Shown here in pieces: positions 17,411 through 25,916 of a stretch of DNA of 64,000 nucleotides (the first letter of the stretch is position 1; each line of letters starts with the position of its first letter). A program made the position numbers and the translations under genes. Source of the stretch: SZUA-146 sp963922815 (GTDB lineage: Bacteria > Pseudomonadota > Gammaproteobacteria > Steroidobacterales > SZUA-146); assembly GCA_963922815.1 (NCBI GenBank), contig CAWUKD010000002.1, forward strand, positions 9,778-73,777. The letters run 5' to 3'. A model generated the notes under the pieces. The model had not been told where the DNA came from and made no database searches. It saw only the letters and a list, made by a program, of their open reading frames with translations.

Positions 17411-17848
17411 CTATTTGGGGCTTGTCGAATTCTCGCTCTCACGACAGTCAATCCACTCGGTATCGCCGTCGACGTAGAGTTCTTTTTTCCAGATGGGAAC
17501 CCGAGCCTTCACTTCGTCGATAATGTACCGGCACGCCCTGAACGCTGCATCGCGATGATCGCTGCCGGCGCCGACCCAGACGGCGATGCCGCCGATGGCC
17601 AGGGGGCCAATACGATGCTGGCAACGCGCGGTGCGCACGTCAAAGCGCTCAAGCGCTTCGTTGATGATGGCATTTCCTTCGCGCACGGCGAGTGCTTCGT
17701 AGGCTTCATAGTGCAGTCCCCGCACGGATCGCCCTTCGTTGTGATCCCGAACCCAGCCCTCAAAGGATACAAATCCGCCCGAGGCATCGTGGGCATGCTC
17801 GGAGCGCAGTGCGTCAGTATCAATATCGCTGTCGGTCAATTCGAACAC
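17411..17848 (-). CDS. moaE: molybdopterin synthase catalytic subunit
   Basis: 145 residues from a GTG. GGFVSFEGWVRDHNEGRSVRGLHYEAYEALA is the MoaE N-terminal block, and HRIGPLAIGGIAVWVGAGSDHRDAAFRACRYIIDEVKARVPIWKKE carries the active-site Arg/His and the catalytic Lys pair. With MoaD it inserts two sulfurs into cyclic pyranopterin monophosphate to make molybdopterin. Third gene of the moaC-moaD-moaE operon, 7 bases after moaD. Confidence 0.95.
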   Translation of the reverse strand: MFELTDSDIDTDALRSEHAHDASGGFVSFEGWVRDHNEGRSVRGLHYEAYEALAVREGNAIINEALERFDVRTARCQHRIGPLAIGGIAVWVGAGSDHRDAAFRACRYIIDEVKARVPIWKKELYVDGDTEWIDCRESENSTSPK

Positions 17849-17855
17849 GAGTTGT

Positions 17856-18098
17856 TTAGCCCCCGGACACAGGCGGAATAAAGACCAGACGATCGCCGTC
17901 GCTTAACGCGTGACTCCAGGGTGCAAACTCATCGTTTACGGCAAGCTTCAGGTCGTCAACGGTTTGAGTGAAGCCGTGTTGATTGACGAGCAGTGCATAA
18001 ATTTCCGTGGCGTCTGTCAAATCTGTACTCAGCGACTGTGAGTTGATACCCGCCTGTTCACGCAGCGCGGCGAAGTATTCAATATGAAGCGTAATCAT
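17856..18098 (-). CDS. moaD: molybdopterin synthase sulfur carrier subunit
   Basis: 80 residues, ubiquitin-like. It ends in PPVSGG; the C-terminal Gly-Gly is thiocarboxylated and donates sulfur. The start overlaps the moaC stop by 4 bases, pointing to translational coupling. Confidence 0.95.
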   Translation of the reverse strand: MITLHIEYFAALREQAGINSQSLSTDLTDATEIYALLVNQHGFTQTVDDLKLAVNDEFAPWSHALSDGDRLVFIPPVSGG

Positions 18099-18571
18099 GC
18101 TTGGCCAACGTCGGATTTTCCGCCGGTTTTCCTAACCAGGTGCGTTTCGCGGATGACAATATCGTGAGACAGCGCCTTGCACATGTCGTAAAGCGTCAGC
18201 GCCGCTACCGATGCACCGGTCATGGCTTCCATTTCCACGCCAGTCCTGTGCACGACTTTGCAGGTTGCGGTGACCACCAGCGCGTTTGAGTCTTCGTCTT
18301 CAGTGATGTCAATGTGGATGCTGTCCAGTGGCAGTGGATGGCAAAACGGGATGAGTTCATGCGTACGTTTTGCTGCCATGACGCCGGCGATAATGGCGGT
18401 GTCGATGATCGGTCCTTTCTTGCTTCGCAGTCCCTGCGAGTGCAGCGCGGCAAACACTTCCGGCGGAAACACAACCTGCGACTCGGCGGTGGCGCTTCGT
18501 GCGGTGGCCGTTTTTTCGGACACATCGACCATCGTGGGTTTGTTGTGCTTGTCTACGTGCGAGATAGCCAC
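18095..18571 (-). CDS. moaC: cyclic pyranopterin monophosphate synthase
   Basis: 158 residues from GTG 18571 (AGGAT 8 bases upstream). DVSEKTATARSATA, KKGPIIDTAIIAGVMAAKRTHELIPFCHPLPLDSIHI and TGVEMEAMTGASVAALTLYDMCKAL are the MoaC signature blocks, including the catalytic Lys and His. It converts the MoaA product to cPMP, the first stable Moco intermediate. First gene of moaCDE; divergent from moaA over 130 bases. Confidence 0.96.
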   Translation of the reverse strand: MAISHVDKHNKPTMVDVSEKTATARSATAESQVVFPPEVFAALHSQGLRSKKGPIIDTAIIAGVMAAKRTHELIPFCHPLPLDSIHIDITEDEDSNALVVTATCKVVHRTGVEMEAMTGASVAALTLYDMCKALSHDIVIRETHLVRKTGGKSDVGQA

Positions 18572-18700
18572 GGCGAAGATCCTGTGTGTCGCGAGATGAC
18601 CGTAAAGTGTAACGCGAGGCAGGCCTGAAACAAACCTGAATTCCAGCCTGGTGTGATAGAATCGGGACTCTGCTCTGAATAAACGGGGCGTCCGCAGCCA

Positions 18701-19723
18701 GTGTCAAACATGTCCCAGGTAAACTCCAGCACTTCTCCGGAATTACGTGATGCGTTTGGACGCCAGGTCACCTATTTGCGCATGTCCGTCACGGACCGGT
18801 GCGATTTTCGATGTCGCTATTGCATGGATGAGAATCCGACGTTCCTCCCCCGAAAGAACGTGCTGAGCCTCGAAGAACTGGCGCTGGTTGGCAAGGCGAT
18901 GATCGGCCTCGGCGTGAACAAGATTAGACTGACCGGGGGTGAGCCGCTGGTCCGCCGCGACGTATTGTGGCTGGTGCAGCAGCTGGGTCTGGAATCCGGT
19001 CTCGAAGACTTTGCCATGACTACCAATGGATCGCAGCTGGCAAAATACGCGGTCGACCTGGCAAAGGCGGGGCTGAAGCGATTGAATGTCAGCGTCGATA
19101 CCCTGGATGCACTTACCTTTCGTGACCTGACACGAATCGGTGACCTGGATCAGGTGCTCGACGGAATCAGGCATGCACAAGAGGCCGGGTTTCGTCGTAT
19201 AAAACTTAACAGCGTAGTCATGCGTGGTTTTAACGACGGCCAGATTCTCCCGCTTCTGGATTACGTTCTGGAACGGAACATGGATATCAGTTTCATCGAA
19301 GAAATGCCGCTGGGTGTGGTGACCGACCACAGTCGCAAAGACGCTTTCTTTTCCAGTCAGGAAGTTCGCGACGTGATTGACGCCCGGTATCATCTGGTGC
19401 GTTCCTCTGACACGACCGGTGGCCCGTCGCGCTACTGGACGATTGACGGTTATCAGAGTCGCATCGGGTTTATCAGCCCCCATAGTGAAAACTTCTGCTC
19501 AACCTGCAACCGGGTTCGACTAACGGCCGAGGGCAAATTGTTGCTGTGCCTCGGACACGAAAATGCGCTTGATCTGAGGGCCGTGACCCGGGCGCACCCG
19601 GGCAGCGTTGAAGCGATTCAGTCGGCAGTCCTCGACGGCATCCGGCACAAGCCCGAACGGCACGAATTCAGTCACGAACCCGAAGTCAAAGTGCTTCGAT
19701 ATATGCACCACACTGGCGGATAG
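18701..19723 (+). CDS. moaA: GTP 3',8-cyclase, radical SAM
   Basis: 340 residues from GTG 18701 (ATG 18710 also possible). The N-terminal radical SAM cluster CDFRCRYCMD and the C-terminal cluster FCSTCNRVRLTAEGKLLLCLG are intact, and the chain ends in the Gly-Gly that MoaA needs. It rearranges GTP as the first step of molybdenum cofactor synthesis. A weak TGATAGAAT -10 lies at about 18653-18661. Start of the moaA-mobA-tauE-moaB-moeA operon. Confidence 0.96.
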   Translation: MSNMSQVNSSTSPELRDAFGRQVTYLRMSVTDRCDFRCRYCMDENPTFLPRKNVLSLEELALVGKAMIGLGVNKIRLTGGEPLVRRDVLWLVQQLGLESGLEDFAMTTNGSQLAKYAVDLAKAGLKRLNVSVDTLDALTFRDLTRIGDLDQVLDGIRHAQEAGFRRIKLNSVVMRGFNDGQILPLLDYVLERNMDISFIEEMPLGVVTDHSRKDAFFSSQEVRDVIDARYHLVRSSDTTGGPSRYWTIDGYQSRIGFISPHSENFCSTCNRVRLTAEGKLLLCLGHENALDLRAVTRAHPGSVEAIQSAVLDGIRHKPERHEFSHEPEVKVLRYMHHTGG

Positions 19724-19731
19724 CCCGTGCA

Positions 19732-20301
19732 ATGATAGCTGCGGTGCGCGATCAGGTGACCGGCGTGGTTCTGGCAGGAGGGCAATCTCTTCGCATGGGT
19801 GGTCGTAACAAGGCGCTCGTGGAGTTTCACGGCAAGCGTTTGTATCAATATGCCGTTGGCAACCTCGAAGCGTGCTCCAGCCGGATCTGTATCAATGCCA
19901 ATCGGGACGAGGACGTGTTTCTCGAAGCCGGATTTGATGTTGTTGGGGACGGATATTTTGCGGGCCACGGTCCTGTCGCCGGCCTACGTGCAGCGCTAAA
20001 ATTTGCCTCGACGCCCTACGTGGCGATCGCGTCATGTGATCAGATGGAACTGCCCGATGAGGTCTACCGGACGCTCTGTGCTGAAGTGACCCAGACGTCG
20101 GCGGTTTACGCGGTTAGCGGCAGCGACCTGATTCCTACCTGTGCGGTCTTGCCCGTAACATTTGAAGTGGCCGCGACTGCGGCACTGACTTCCGGACAGC
20201 GCGCTTTGACCCGATTCATGGATGAGATTGGGCGACAGGTTCGGTTTGATCACGTGACGTTTTCCAATCTGAATTACCGGCACCAGGTTAAACCGGAATG
20301 A
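19732..20301 (+). CDS. mobA: molybdenum cofactor guanylyltransferase
   Basis: 189 residues. VVLAGGQSLRMGGRNKALVEFHG is the nucleotide-binding LAGGxSxRMGxxKA loop, and GHGPVAGLRAAL and ASCDQMELP match the GTP-site blocks. It adds GMP to Mo-molybdopterin to give the MGD cofactor used by DMSO-reductase family enzymes. It starts 8 bases after moaA and overlaps tauE by 4. Confidence 0.93.
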   Translation: MIAAVRDQVTGVVLAGGQSLRMGGRNKALVEFHGKRLYQYAVGNLEACSSRICINANRDEDVFLEAGFDVVGDGYFAGHGPVAGLRAALKFASTPYVAIASCDQMELPDEVYRTLCAEVTQTSAVYAVSGSDLIPTCAVLPVTFEVAATAALTSGQRALTRFMDEIGRQVRFDHVTFSNLNYRHQVKPE

Positions 20302-21059
20302 ACGCGGTAATCGTTCCGGCGTTTTTCGCGACGGCATTGCTGTATGCCATGGTGGGATTCGGCGGCGGGTCGACCTATGCGGCCATTCTTTCACTCACCG
20401 ATCTTGACTATACGCTGCTGCCGATTCTGGTTCTGGTGTGCAATCTTGTGGTGGTCAGCGGGGGCGTCTACCAGTATTGGCGTGCGCAGCTGATTGACTG
20501 GAAATTCGTGCTGCCGCTGGTGCTTGTGTCAGTGCCGTGCGCATTGATTGGCGGTGCCATGATCGTTTCCAGGCGTTACTTTCTGCTCACGCTCGGAGCG
20601 GCGCTGCTGGTGTCCGGTGTTCTGTTGATCTGGCGGCGCAACGAAGTGGCGGCGGATGACGGAATAACCCGAAACTGGCTGATCGCGGCGCCTGTACTGG
20701 GTGGTAGTCTGGGGTTGCTGGCCGGTCTGATTGGTATTGGTGGCGGTATTTTTCTGGCTCCGATCATGCATCATCTAAAGCTCGCGAGCCCCAAAAGGAT
20801 TGCGGCTACGGCCAGCTTCTTTATCTTGGTAAACTCGCTGGCGGGACTGGCCGGACAATTGAGCAAGCATTCGATCGACAGTCTGGCCCTGGAACGGTTT
20901 GGCGCGTTTGTCTGGCTGCCGCTGGCGGTGCTCGTTGCCGGTCAAATCGGTAGCCGCGTGAGCGTACGGTTGCTGTCCGGACGATGGATAAAGGTATTAA
21001 CCGGCGTGCTGGTGGTTTTTGTCGGGCTTCGCCTGCTGTGGCAAAACGGCCTGGGCTAA
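20298..21059 (+). CDS. TauE/SafE family anion exporter
   Basis: 253 residues, seven to eight transmembrane helices. YAMVGFGGGSTYAAILSL and LLAGLIGIGGGIFLAPIMHHL are the two internal TauE/SafE repeats. The family exports sulfite, sulfonates or other small anions. It lies inside the Moco operon, overlapping mobA and 14 bases before moaB, which suggests a link with a molybdoenzyme that handles sulfite, but substrate is inferred only. Confidence 0.88.
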   Translation: MNAVIVPAFFATALLYAMVGFGGGSTYAAILSLTDLDYTLLPILVLVCNLVVVSGGVYQYWRAQLIDWKFVLPLVLVSVPCALIGGAMIVSRRYFLLTLGAALLVSGVLLIWRRNEVAADDGITRNWLIAAPVLGGSLGLLAGLIGIGGGIFLAPIMHHLKLASPKRIAATASFFILVNSLAGLAGQLSKHSIDSLALERFGAFVWLPLAVLVAGQIGSRVSVRLLSGRWIKVLTGVLVVFVGLRLLWQNGLG

Positions 21060-21073
21060 CTAATGAGGATCTG

Positions 21074-21583
21074 ATGAATCAACAATTCCTGACTATTGCA
21101 GTACTCACCGTTTCGGATACCCGAACGCTGGAAAACGATACTTCCGGTGATTATCTGGAGCGCGCCTTGCAGGATGCGGGTCATCAGCTGGCGCACCGAT
21201 TGCTGGTTAAAGATGACATTTACGACATTCGGGCAGTCGTCTCCGAATGGATTGCGTCCCGCGACATTCAGGTTGTATTGATCACGGGAGGTACCGGTTT
21301 TTCCGGGCGCGATTCAACGCCTGAAGCGGTCATACCTCTACTCGACAAACAGGTGGAGGGCTTCGGTGAAGTCTTTCGCCAGATTTCGCACACAGAAATT
21401 GGAAGTTCCACGATCCAGTCCCGCGCACTGGCGGGTCTTGCCAACCAAACGCTGGTCGCATGCATGCCGGGTTCAACCGGGGCCTGCCGCACGGCATGGG
21501 CGAATCTGCTCAAAGAACAGCTCGACAGTACCCATAAGCCCTGCAATTTCGTGGGCATATTGCTGGCGGGGAACGGGTCCTGA
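21074..21583 (+). CDS. moaB: molybdenum cofactor biosynthesis protein B
   Basis: 169 residues from ATG 21074, with GAGGAT 4 bases upstream. VLTVSDTRTLENDTSGDYLE, LITGGTGFSGRDSTPEAVIPLLDK and MPGSTGACRTAW are MoaB/MogA blocks, including the molybdopterin-binding GGTG and Ser/Asp. It adenylates molybdopterin or stabilises the intermediate for MoeA. It lies 3 bases before moeA. The hexameric MoaB type fits better than MogA from the RTLENDTSG start. Confidence 0.93.
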   Translation: MNQQFLTIAVLTVSDTRTLENDTSGDYLERALQDAGHQLAHRLLVKDDIYDIRAVVSEWIASRDIQVVLITGGTGFSGRDSTPEAVIPLLDKQVEGFGEVFRQISHTEIGSSTIQSRALAGLANQTLVACMPGSTGACRTAWANLLKEQLDSTHKPCNFVGILLAGNGS

Positions 21584-21586
21584 TGC

Positions 21587-22807
21587 ATGAATGACCGCGT
21601 CTCGTTGAGTCTCGAAGACGCCTGGTCGCGTCTTGAGGCCGCGGTGCCTGCTGCACGACCTCGCATTGAGCGTGTGCCGGTTACGGAGGCTAACGGACGA
21701 GTATTGGCCGAGCTGGTCACTGCTCGCGCTGATTCACCGCCTGCGGATAACTCGGCGATGGACGGCTTCGCACTGAACTCGAAAGACGTCCGCACCGGTC
21801 AGTCACTCAACGTATCCCAGCGCATTGCCGCTGGAACGGCGCCACACGCGCTTGAGCCCGGCACGGCCGCCCGAATCTTTACCGGAGCCGTTATACCTGA
21901 CGGCGCCGATAGCGTAGTTATTCAGGAGAACTGCGACTTCAGCGATACTCAGGTGACGATTCGCGAGGGTTTGCGCGCCGGAGCCAACATTCGGCGCCGC
22001 GCAGGTGATATTTCGCAGGGTGACGTGGTCGTGGATGCACACACCAGGCTGCGACCGCAGGAAATGGGCCTGATTCTGTCCGCCGGCGTAGCCGAAGTTG
22101 CCGTCTATGCGCCTTTACGCGTTGGCGTCATCGCAACCGGTGACGAGCTGATCGACGTGACTTCTCTTGAAGGCCCGGATTCAGGCGCGCCGGCGACCGG
22201 GAAAATTTTCGAGTCCAATTCACCCATGATTGCGGCACGACTGCAGGACCTCGGGTGTGTCGCTAGCCGCTACAGGGCGCGGGATACCAAAGTGGACACG
22301 ATCAGCGTGCTGTCACGCGCGATCGATGAAAACGATATGGTGCTGACGATAGGCGGCGTATCGGTAGGCGAAGAGGACCATGTGCAGGTCGCGCTCAATC
22401 ACATAGGTCGCACTGAATTCTGGAAAATAAACATTAAGCCGGGCAAGCCGTTCTTGTTTGGAACCGCATCGGGCAAGCCGGTCATGGGTCTGCCCGGTAA
22501 TCCCGTGTCGTCATTCGTCACCTTCCATCTGTTCTGTACGCCCTTTTTGCAGCAGCTTCAGGGTGGTCGGTTTACGCGACCCGTGCGACTGCCGGCCGTC
22601 GCCGGCTTTAGCAGTGACCGCGTCAGTGATCGTGTTGATCATCTGCGCGGGCGCATTGTCTCCTACAGTCCTGAACTGGTGGTTGAACCGGTCGGCACCC
22701 AGTCGTCTTCCATTCAGGGGGCCCTGTGCGCGGCCGATGTGCTGATCGTGATACCGGTCAACACACCGGTGGCGGTCGGTCAGCCCCTCACCGTCATGCT
22801 GCTGTAA
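21587..22807 (+). CDS. moeA: molybdopterin molybdenumtransferase
   Basis: 406 residues. ADSPPADNSAMDGFAL, RIFTGAVIPDGADSVVIQE, GVIATGDELID, TIGGVSVGEEDHV and GLPGNPVSSFVTF are the MoeA domains I to IV in order. It inserts molybdate into adenylated molybdopterin. Last gene of the operon. The conserved catalytic Asp of MoeA (DNSAMDGFA) is present. Confidence 0.95.
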   Translation: MNDRVSLSLEDAWSRLEAAVPAARPRIERVPVTEANGRVLAELVTARADSPPADNSAMDGFALNSKDVRTGQSLNVSQRIAAGTAPHALEPGTAARIFTGAVIPDGADSVVIQENCDFSDTQVTIREGLRAGANIRRRAGDISQGDVVVDAHTRLRPQEMGLILSAGVAEVAVYAPLRVGVIATGDELIDVTSLEGPDSGAPATGKIFESNSPMIAARLQDLGCVASRYRARDTKVDTISVLSRAIDENDMVLTIGGVSVGEEDHVQVALNHIGRTEFWKINIKPGKPFLFGTASGKPVMGLPGNPVSSFVTFHLFCTPFLQQLQGGRFTRPVRLPAVAGFSSDRVSDRVDHLRGRIVSYSPELVVEPVGTQSSSIQGALCAADVLIVIPVNTPVAVGQPLTVMLL

Positions 22808-22855
22808 GCTCGTTTGTCCGGGAGATGGCCGGCTCATCACCCGGAAGAATCGACC

Positions 22856-23398
22856 CTATTTAAAGTTGACGCCTGACGTCTCCGCTACAAGAGCTGGTCG
22901 GTAGTTGATGACCTTGGTGCCTGCAATCAGGTCGTGCAGGCAGCGTTTGTCGTCCCGGAAAATAAACAGCGCATTCACCAGGCCGGCGAGTTGGCCAATG
23001 CCGGGTACCTGGCTGACCAGCCACAAGGGTACGTAACGCTGTCCTATGAGCTTGCCAAGCGGCAGGAGTTGCTCGCTGTCCACCGATACGATTTGCGTAC
23101 CCATCAGCAGTTTGCCGACGGACTGCCCCTTCTTTTTAAGCAGGTGAGCGTTGATGGCCAGAAACACGACAATCCCCAGAACGGCCAGCAAAATAACTTC
23201 GGCAAAAGACTGGGTTCCGCTGGCTGCCCGGTCGATGTAGCCGGTCATGAAGATCAGCGGCAGCGTAACCAGACCGATAAGCAAGCCGTCTATCAGCGCG
23301 CCAAAAAACCGCTTCCACCGTGAGGCGAGTTCTCCAGGAGCATGATCACTCGATGTAATATCAGCATTGGGTGGTGTGTACGGATTTTCGGTAGTCAT
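22856..23398 (-). CDS. RDD family membrane protein
   Basis: 180 residues from ATG 23398 (GAGAGG nearby upstream); a TTG at 23401 is less likely. It opens with a Pro/Asn-rich MTTENPYTPPNADI, then RWKRFFGALIDGLLIGL (the RDD motif), several hydrophobic helices, KKKGQSVGKLLMGTQIV and DKRCLHDLIAGTKVI. Function unknown. It converges with moeA and is unrelated in operon terms to the dehydrogenase genes beyond it. Confidence 0.87.
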   Translation of the reverse strand: MTTENPYTPPNADITSSDHAPGELASRWKRFFGALIDGLLIGLVTLPLIFMTGYIDRAASGTQSFAEVILLAVLGIVVFLAINAHLLKKKGQSVGKLLMGTQIVSVDSEQLLPLGKLIGQRYVPLWLVSQVPGIGQLAGLVNALFIFRDDKRCLHDLIAGTKVINYRPALVAETSGVNFK

Positions 23399-23559
23399 CA
23401 AACCTCTCCCGGGGCGTTGGTAAAATGTTGGCAGGCAATTATGACGGCGCCGCCCGCAGCGTTCGGGTCAGCGCGCCGGTTGTGTATGTTTTCGAACTCT
23501 GGCAGCCGCAGTAGCGGCATACCAGGCGAATGCCGTGCCCGAGCAACGTCGTTCAAGGG

Positions 23560-24888
23560 TTACCCCGTGGCGAACGTATGATCCGGGTTTTCAAGCATTT
23601 CCTTAATGGCCTGAATAAAGGCCGCGGCATCGTATCCGTCGACAAACCGGTGATCGAACGACGCAGATAAATTCATCATGCGACGAATGTGGATGCCACC
23701 GTTGACCACCATAGGTCGGTCCACGGCCCTGTTTACCCCGATGATCGATACCTGTGGTTGATTGATAACCGGCGTCGATGCGATGCCGCCGAGTTTGCCG
23801 AGGCTCGTCACGGTAATGGTTGAGCCGGTTAACTGTGCTTTTGAGGCGGTGCCGTCGCGGGCGGCTTCGGCCGCCATGCCAATGGCCTGGGCCAGTTCAG
23901 GTAGCGACATGGCTTCGGCGTGGTGCACCACCGGTACTTTCAGGCCGTCCGGCGTCTGGGTGGCCACTCCGGCGTGCACCGGTTCATGCTGCACAATTAC
24001 GTTGCGCTCTTTGTCGTACAGCGCGTTGCATTGGGGAAAGCGCGCCAGCGCTTTGGCGATGCACTGAACGAGCAAAGGCAGGTACGAAAACTTCAGATTG
24101 TACTGCGCGTACTGCTGATTAAGCGTTTGTCGAAATCGCTCCAGTTCGGTGATATCGATTTCTTCGATGTATGAAAAGTGCGGAATTTCAGATTTGCTGG
24201 CGCTCATTCGCTGGGCAATGACCCGGCGCATGCCAATAACCTTGATTTCCTTGGCTCCAACGCGTTTGCGCGGCGCGATGGGAGCAGGGCCACGTTTGAG
24301 CTTGGCCAGATGGGCGTCGAAATCGCTTCGGAGTATGCGTCCGCGGGGGCCGCTGCTGCTTACGGTGGCAAGATCAATGCGGTGCTCTCTGGCCAGTCTT
24401 CGTATGACCGGTGACGTCAATACCTTTGCCGAGGTAATGCTCTCCGGAATGCCGGCAGGCGCAGGGGCCGGCGGCGCATCGTTGGTGTGGTTGACAGCGG
24501 GAAGAGGTGGCGGTGCCGGAGCAACCGGTATTGGCGCAGCGGGTGCCGCTTTCTGCGGGGCTGCCGGTCGATCTGCCGGAGCGGCGGGTTTGGCCGATTC
24601 CGTGGCGGGGGCGGGCGTCGATTTTCCGGTTGATCCGGACGCCGTGCCCGACGTGTCGAATACGACCAGCGGGGCGCCAACGGCGATGATGTCGCCGAGT
24701 TCGCCGCCTAACCGCACGATGGTTCCGGTGACAGGTGCGGGTACTTCAACGGCCGCTTTGTCCGTGAGCATGTCGGCTACGGGCTGGTCTTCCTTGACGA
24801 AGTCTCCGACTTTAACGTGCCATTCGGATACTTCGGCCTCAACGGTTCCTTCTCCGAGGTCGGGTAGCGTAAAAATGTGTTCGCTCAT
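23560..24888 (-). CDS. bkdB: 2-oxoacid dehydrogenase E2, branched-chain type
   Basis: 442 residues. N-terminal lipoyl domain with the lipoylated Lys in MLTDKAAVE (near residue 46), a long Pro/Ala-rich linker, the E3/E1-binding domain (SPVIRRLAREHRIDLATVSSSGPRGRILRSD), and a catalytic domain ending with the active-site FDHRFVDGYDAA (His). It transfers the acyl group from E1 to CoA. Its start overlaps the E1-beta stop by 4 bases. No lipoamide dehydrogenase gene is in the window, so E3 must come from elsewhere. Confidence 0.92.
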   Translation of the reverse strand: MSEHIFTLPDLGEGTVEAEVSEWHVKVGDFVKEDQPVADMLTDKAAVEVPAPVTGTIVRLGGELGDIIAVGAPLVVFDTSGTASGSTGKSTPAPATESAKPAAPADRPAAPQKAAPAAPIPVAPAPPPLPAVNHTNDAPPAPAPAGIPESITSAKVLTSPVIRRLAREHRIDLATVSSSGPRGRILRSDFDAHLAKLKRGPAPIAPRKRVGAKEIKVIGMRRVIAQRMSASKSEIPHFSYIEEIDITELERFRQTLNQQYAQYNLKFSYLPLLVQCIAKALARFPQCNALYDKERNVIVQHEPVHAGVATQTPDGLKVPVVHHAEAMSLPELAQAIGMAAEAARDGTASKAQLTGSTITVTSLGKLGGIASTPVINQPQVSIIGVNRAVDRPMVVNGGIHIRRMMNLSASFDHRFVDGYDAAAFIQAIKEMLENPDHTFATG

Positions 24889-25904
24889 GCCGATTCCTTC
24901 ATGACTTTTTTAATGGCCGCCATGATGCGATGCGGGCCAGGAAAATACTCCCACTCGAACGCATGCGGGTAAGGCGTGTCCCAGCCGGTAACTCGCTGGA
25001 TAGGGGCCGACAGGTTCCAGAAGCAGCGCTCCTGAATTTGTGCGGAAAGCTCGGCGCCGAATCCGCTGAAGCGCGTGGCCTCATGAACGATCAGGCAGCG
25101 GCCGGTTTTCTGTACCGACTCAACGATGGTTTCGATGTCCAGCGGTAACATGCTGCGCAGGTCGATAATCTCTGCATCAAGATCGTTGTCACGTACGACG
25201 GCTTCACACACATGGACCATGGTGCCGTAGGTGATAATGGACAGGTCGCTACCGGGGCGTACAACATCCGCTTTGCCAATCGGGACCGTGTAGTAGCCTT
25301 CGTCGACCTCACCTTTCGGATGGTTCGCCCACGTGCTCGCAGGCTGTTTGGGATCGCCGAAGAAAGGACCGTTGTAAACCCGTTTGGGTTCGAAAAACAC
25401 GACCGGGTCGTCGTCTTCAATGCTCGCGATGAGCAGACCCTTGGCGTCATACGGGTTGGAAGGCATAACCACTTTAATGCCGCACACGTGGGTGAAGATG
25501 CCTTCCGGACTTTGTGAGTGGGTCTGACCCCCCCGGATGCCCCCACCGCACGGTGAGCGCAGCGTCACAGGCGAATAAAAATCTCCCGCGCTACGGTAGC
25601 GCAGCCGCGCAAGCTCGCTGACAATCTGGTCAAAGGCGGGGTAAATGTAGTCGGCAAACTGGATTTCAGCGACCGGACGGAGCCCGTTCACGCCCATGCC
25701 TATGGCCGTGGCGACAATGCCGGCTTCGGAAATTGGCGTATCAAATACGCGCTGTTCTCCGTAGCTTTTCTGCAGTCCTGCCGTGCAGTTGAATACGCCG
25801 CCGAAATAACCGACGTCCTGTCCCATCACGACAACGGACGAGTTGCGTTCCATCATGACGTCCATGGCGGAATTAATCGCCTGGACCATGTTCATCTTTG
25901 CCAT
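24885..25904 (-). CDS. bkdA2: branched-chain 2-oxoacid dehydrogenase E1 beta subunit
   Basis: 339 residues. Transketolase pyrimidine-binding domain with GQDVGYFGGVFNCTAGLQKSYGEQRVFDTPISE and the C-terminal domain with VHEATRFSGFGAEL. It forms the alpha2beta2 E1 that decarboxylates branched-chain 2-oxoacids using thiamine diphosphate. Middle gene of the operon, 12 bases after the alpha gene. Confidence 0.94.
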   Translation of the reverse strand: MAKMNMVQAINSAMDVMMERNSSVVVMGQDVGYFGGVFNCTAGLQKSYGEQRVFDTPISEAGIVATAIGMGVNGLRPVAEIQFADYIYPAFDQIVSELARLRYRSAGDFYSPVTLRSPCGGGIRGGQTHSQSPEGIFTHVCGIKVVMPSNPYDAKGLLIASIEDDDPVVFFEPKRVYNGPFFGDPKQPASTWANHPKGEVDEGYYTVPIGKADVVRPGSDLSIITYGTMVHVCEAVVRDNDLDAEIIDLRSMLPLDIETIVESVQKTGRCLIVHEATRFSGFGAELSAQIQERCFWNLSAPIQRVTGWDTPYPHAFEWEYFPGPHRIMAAIKKVMKESA

Positions 25905-25916
25905 CTGTATTGCCTT

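Noticed and set aside
18572..18700. molybdenum cofactor riboswitch between moaC and moaA
   Set aside because: I looked for a conserved paired structure but could not recognise the motif in the 130 bases; only a weak -10 was seen.
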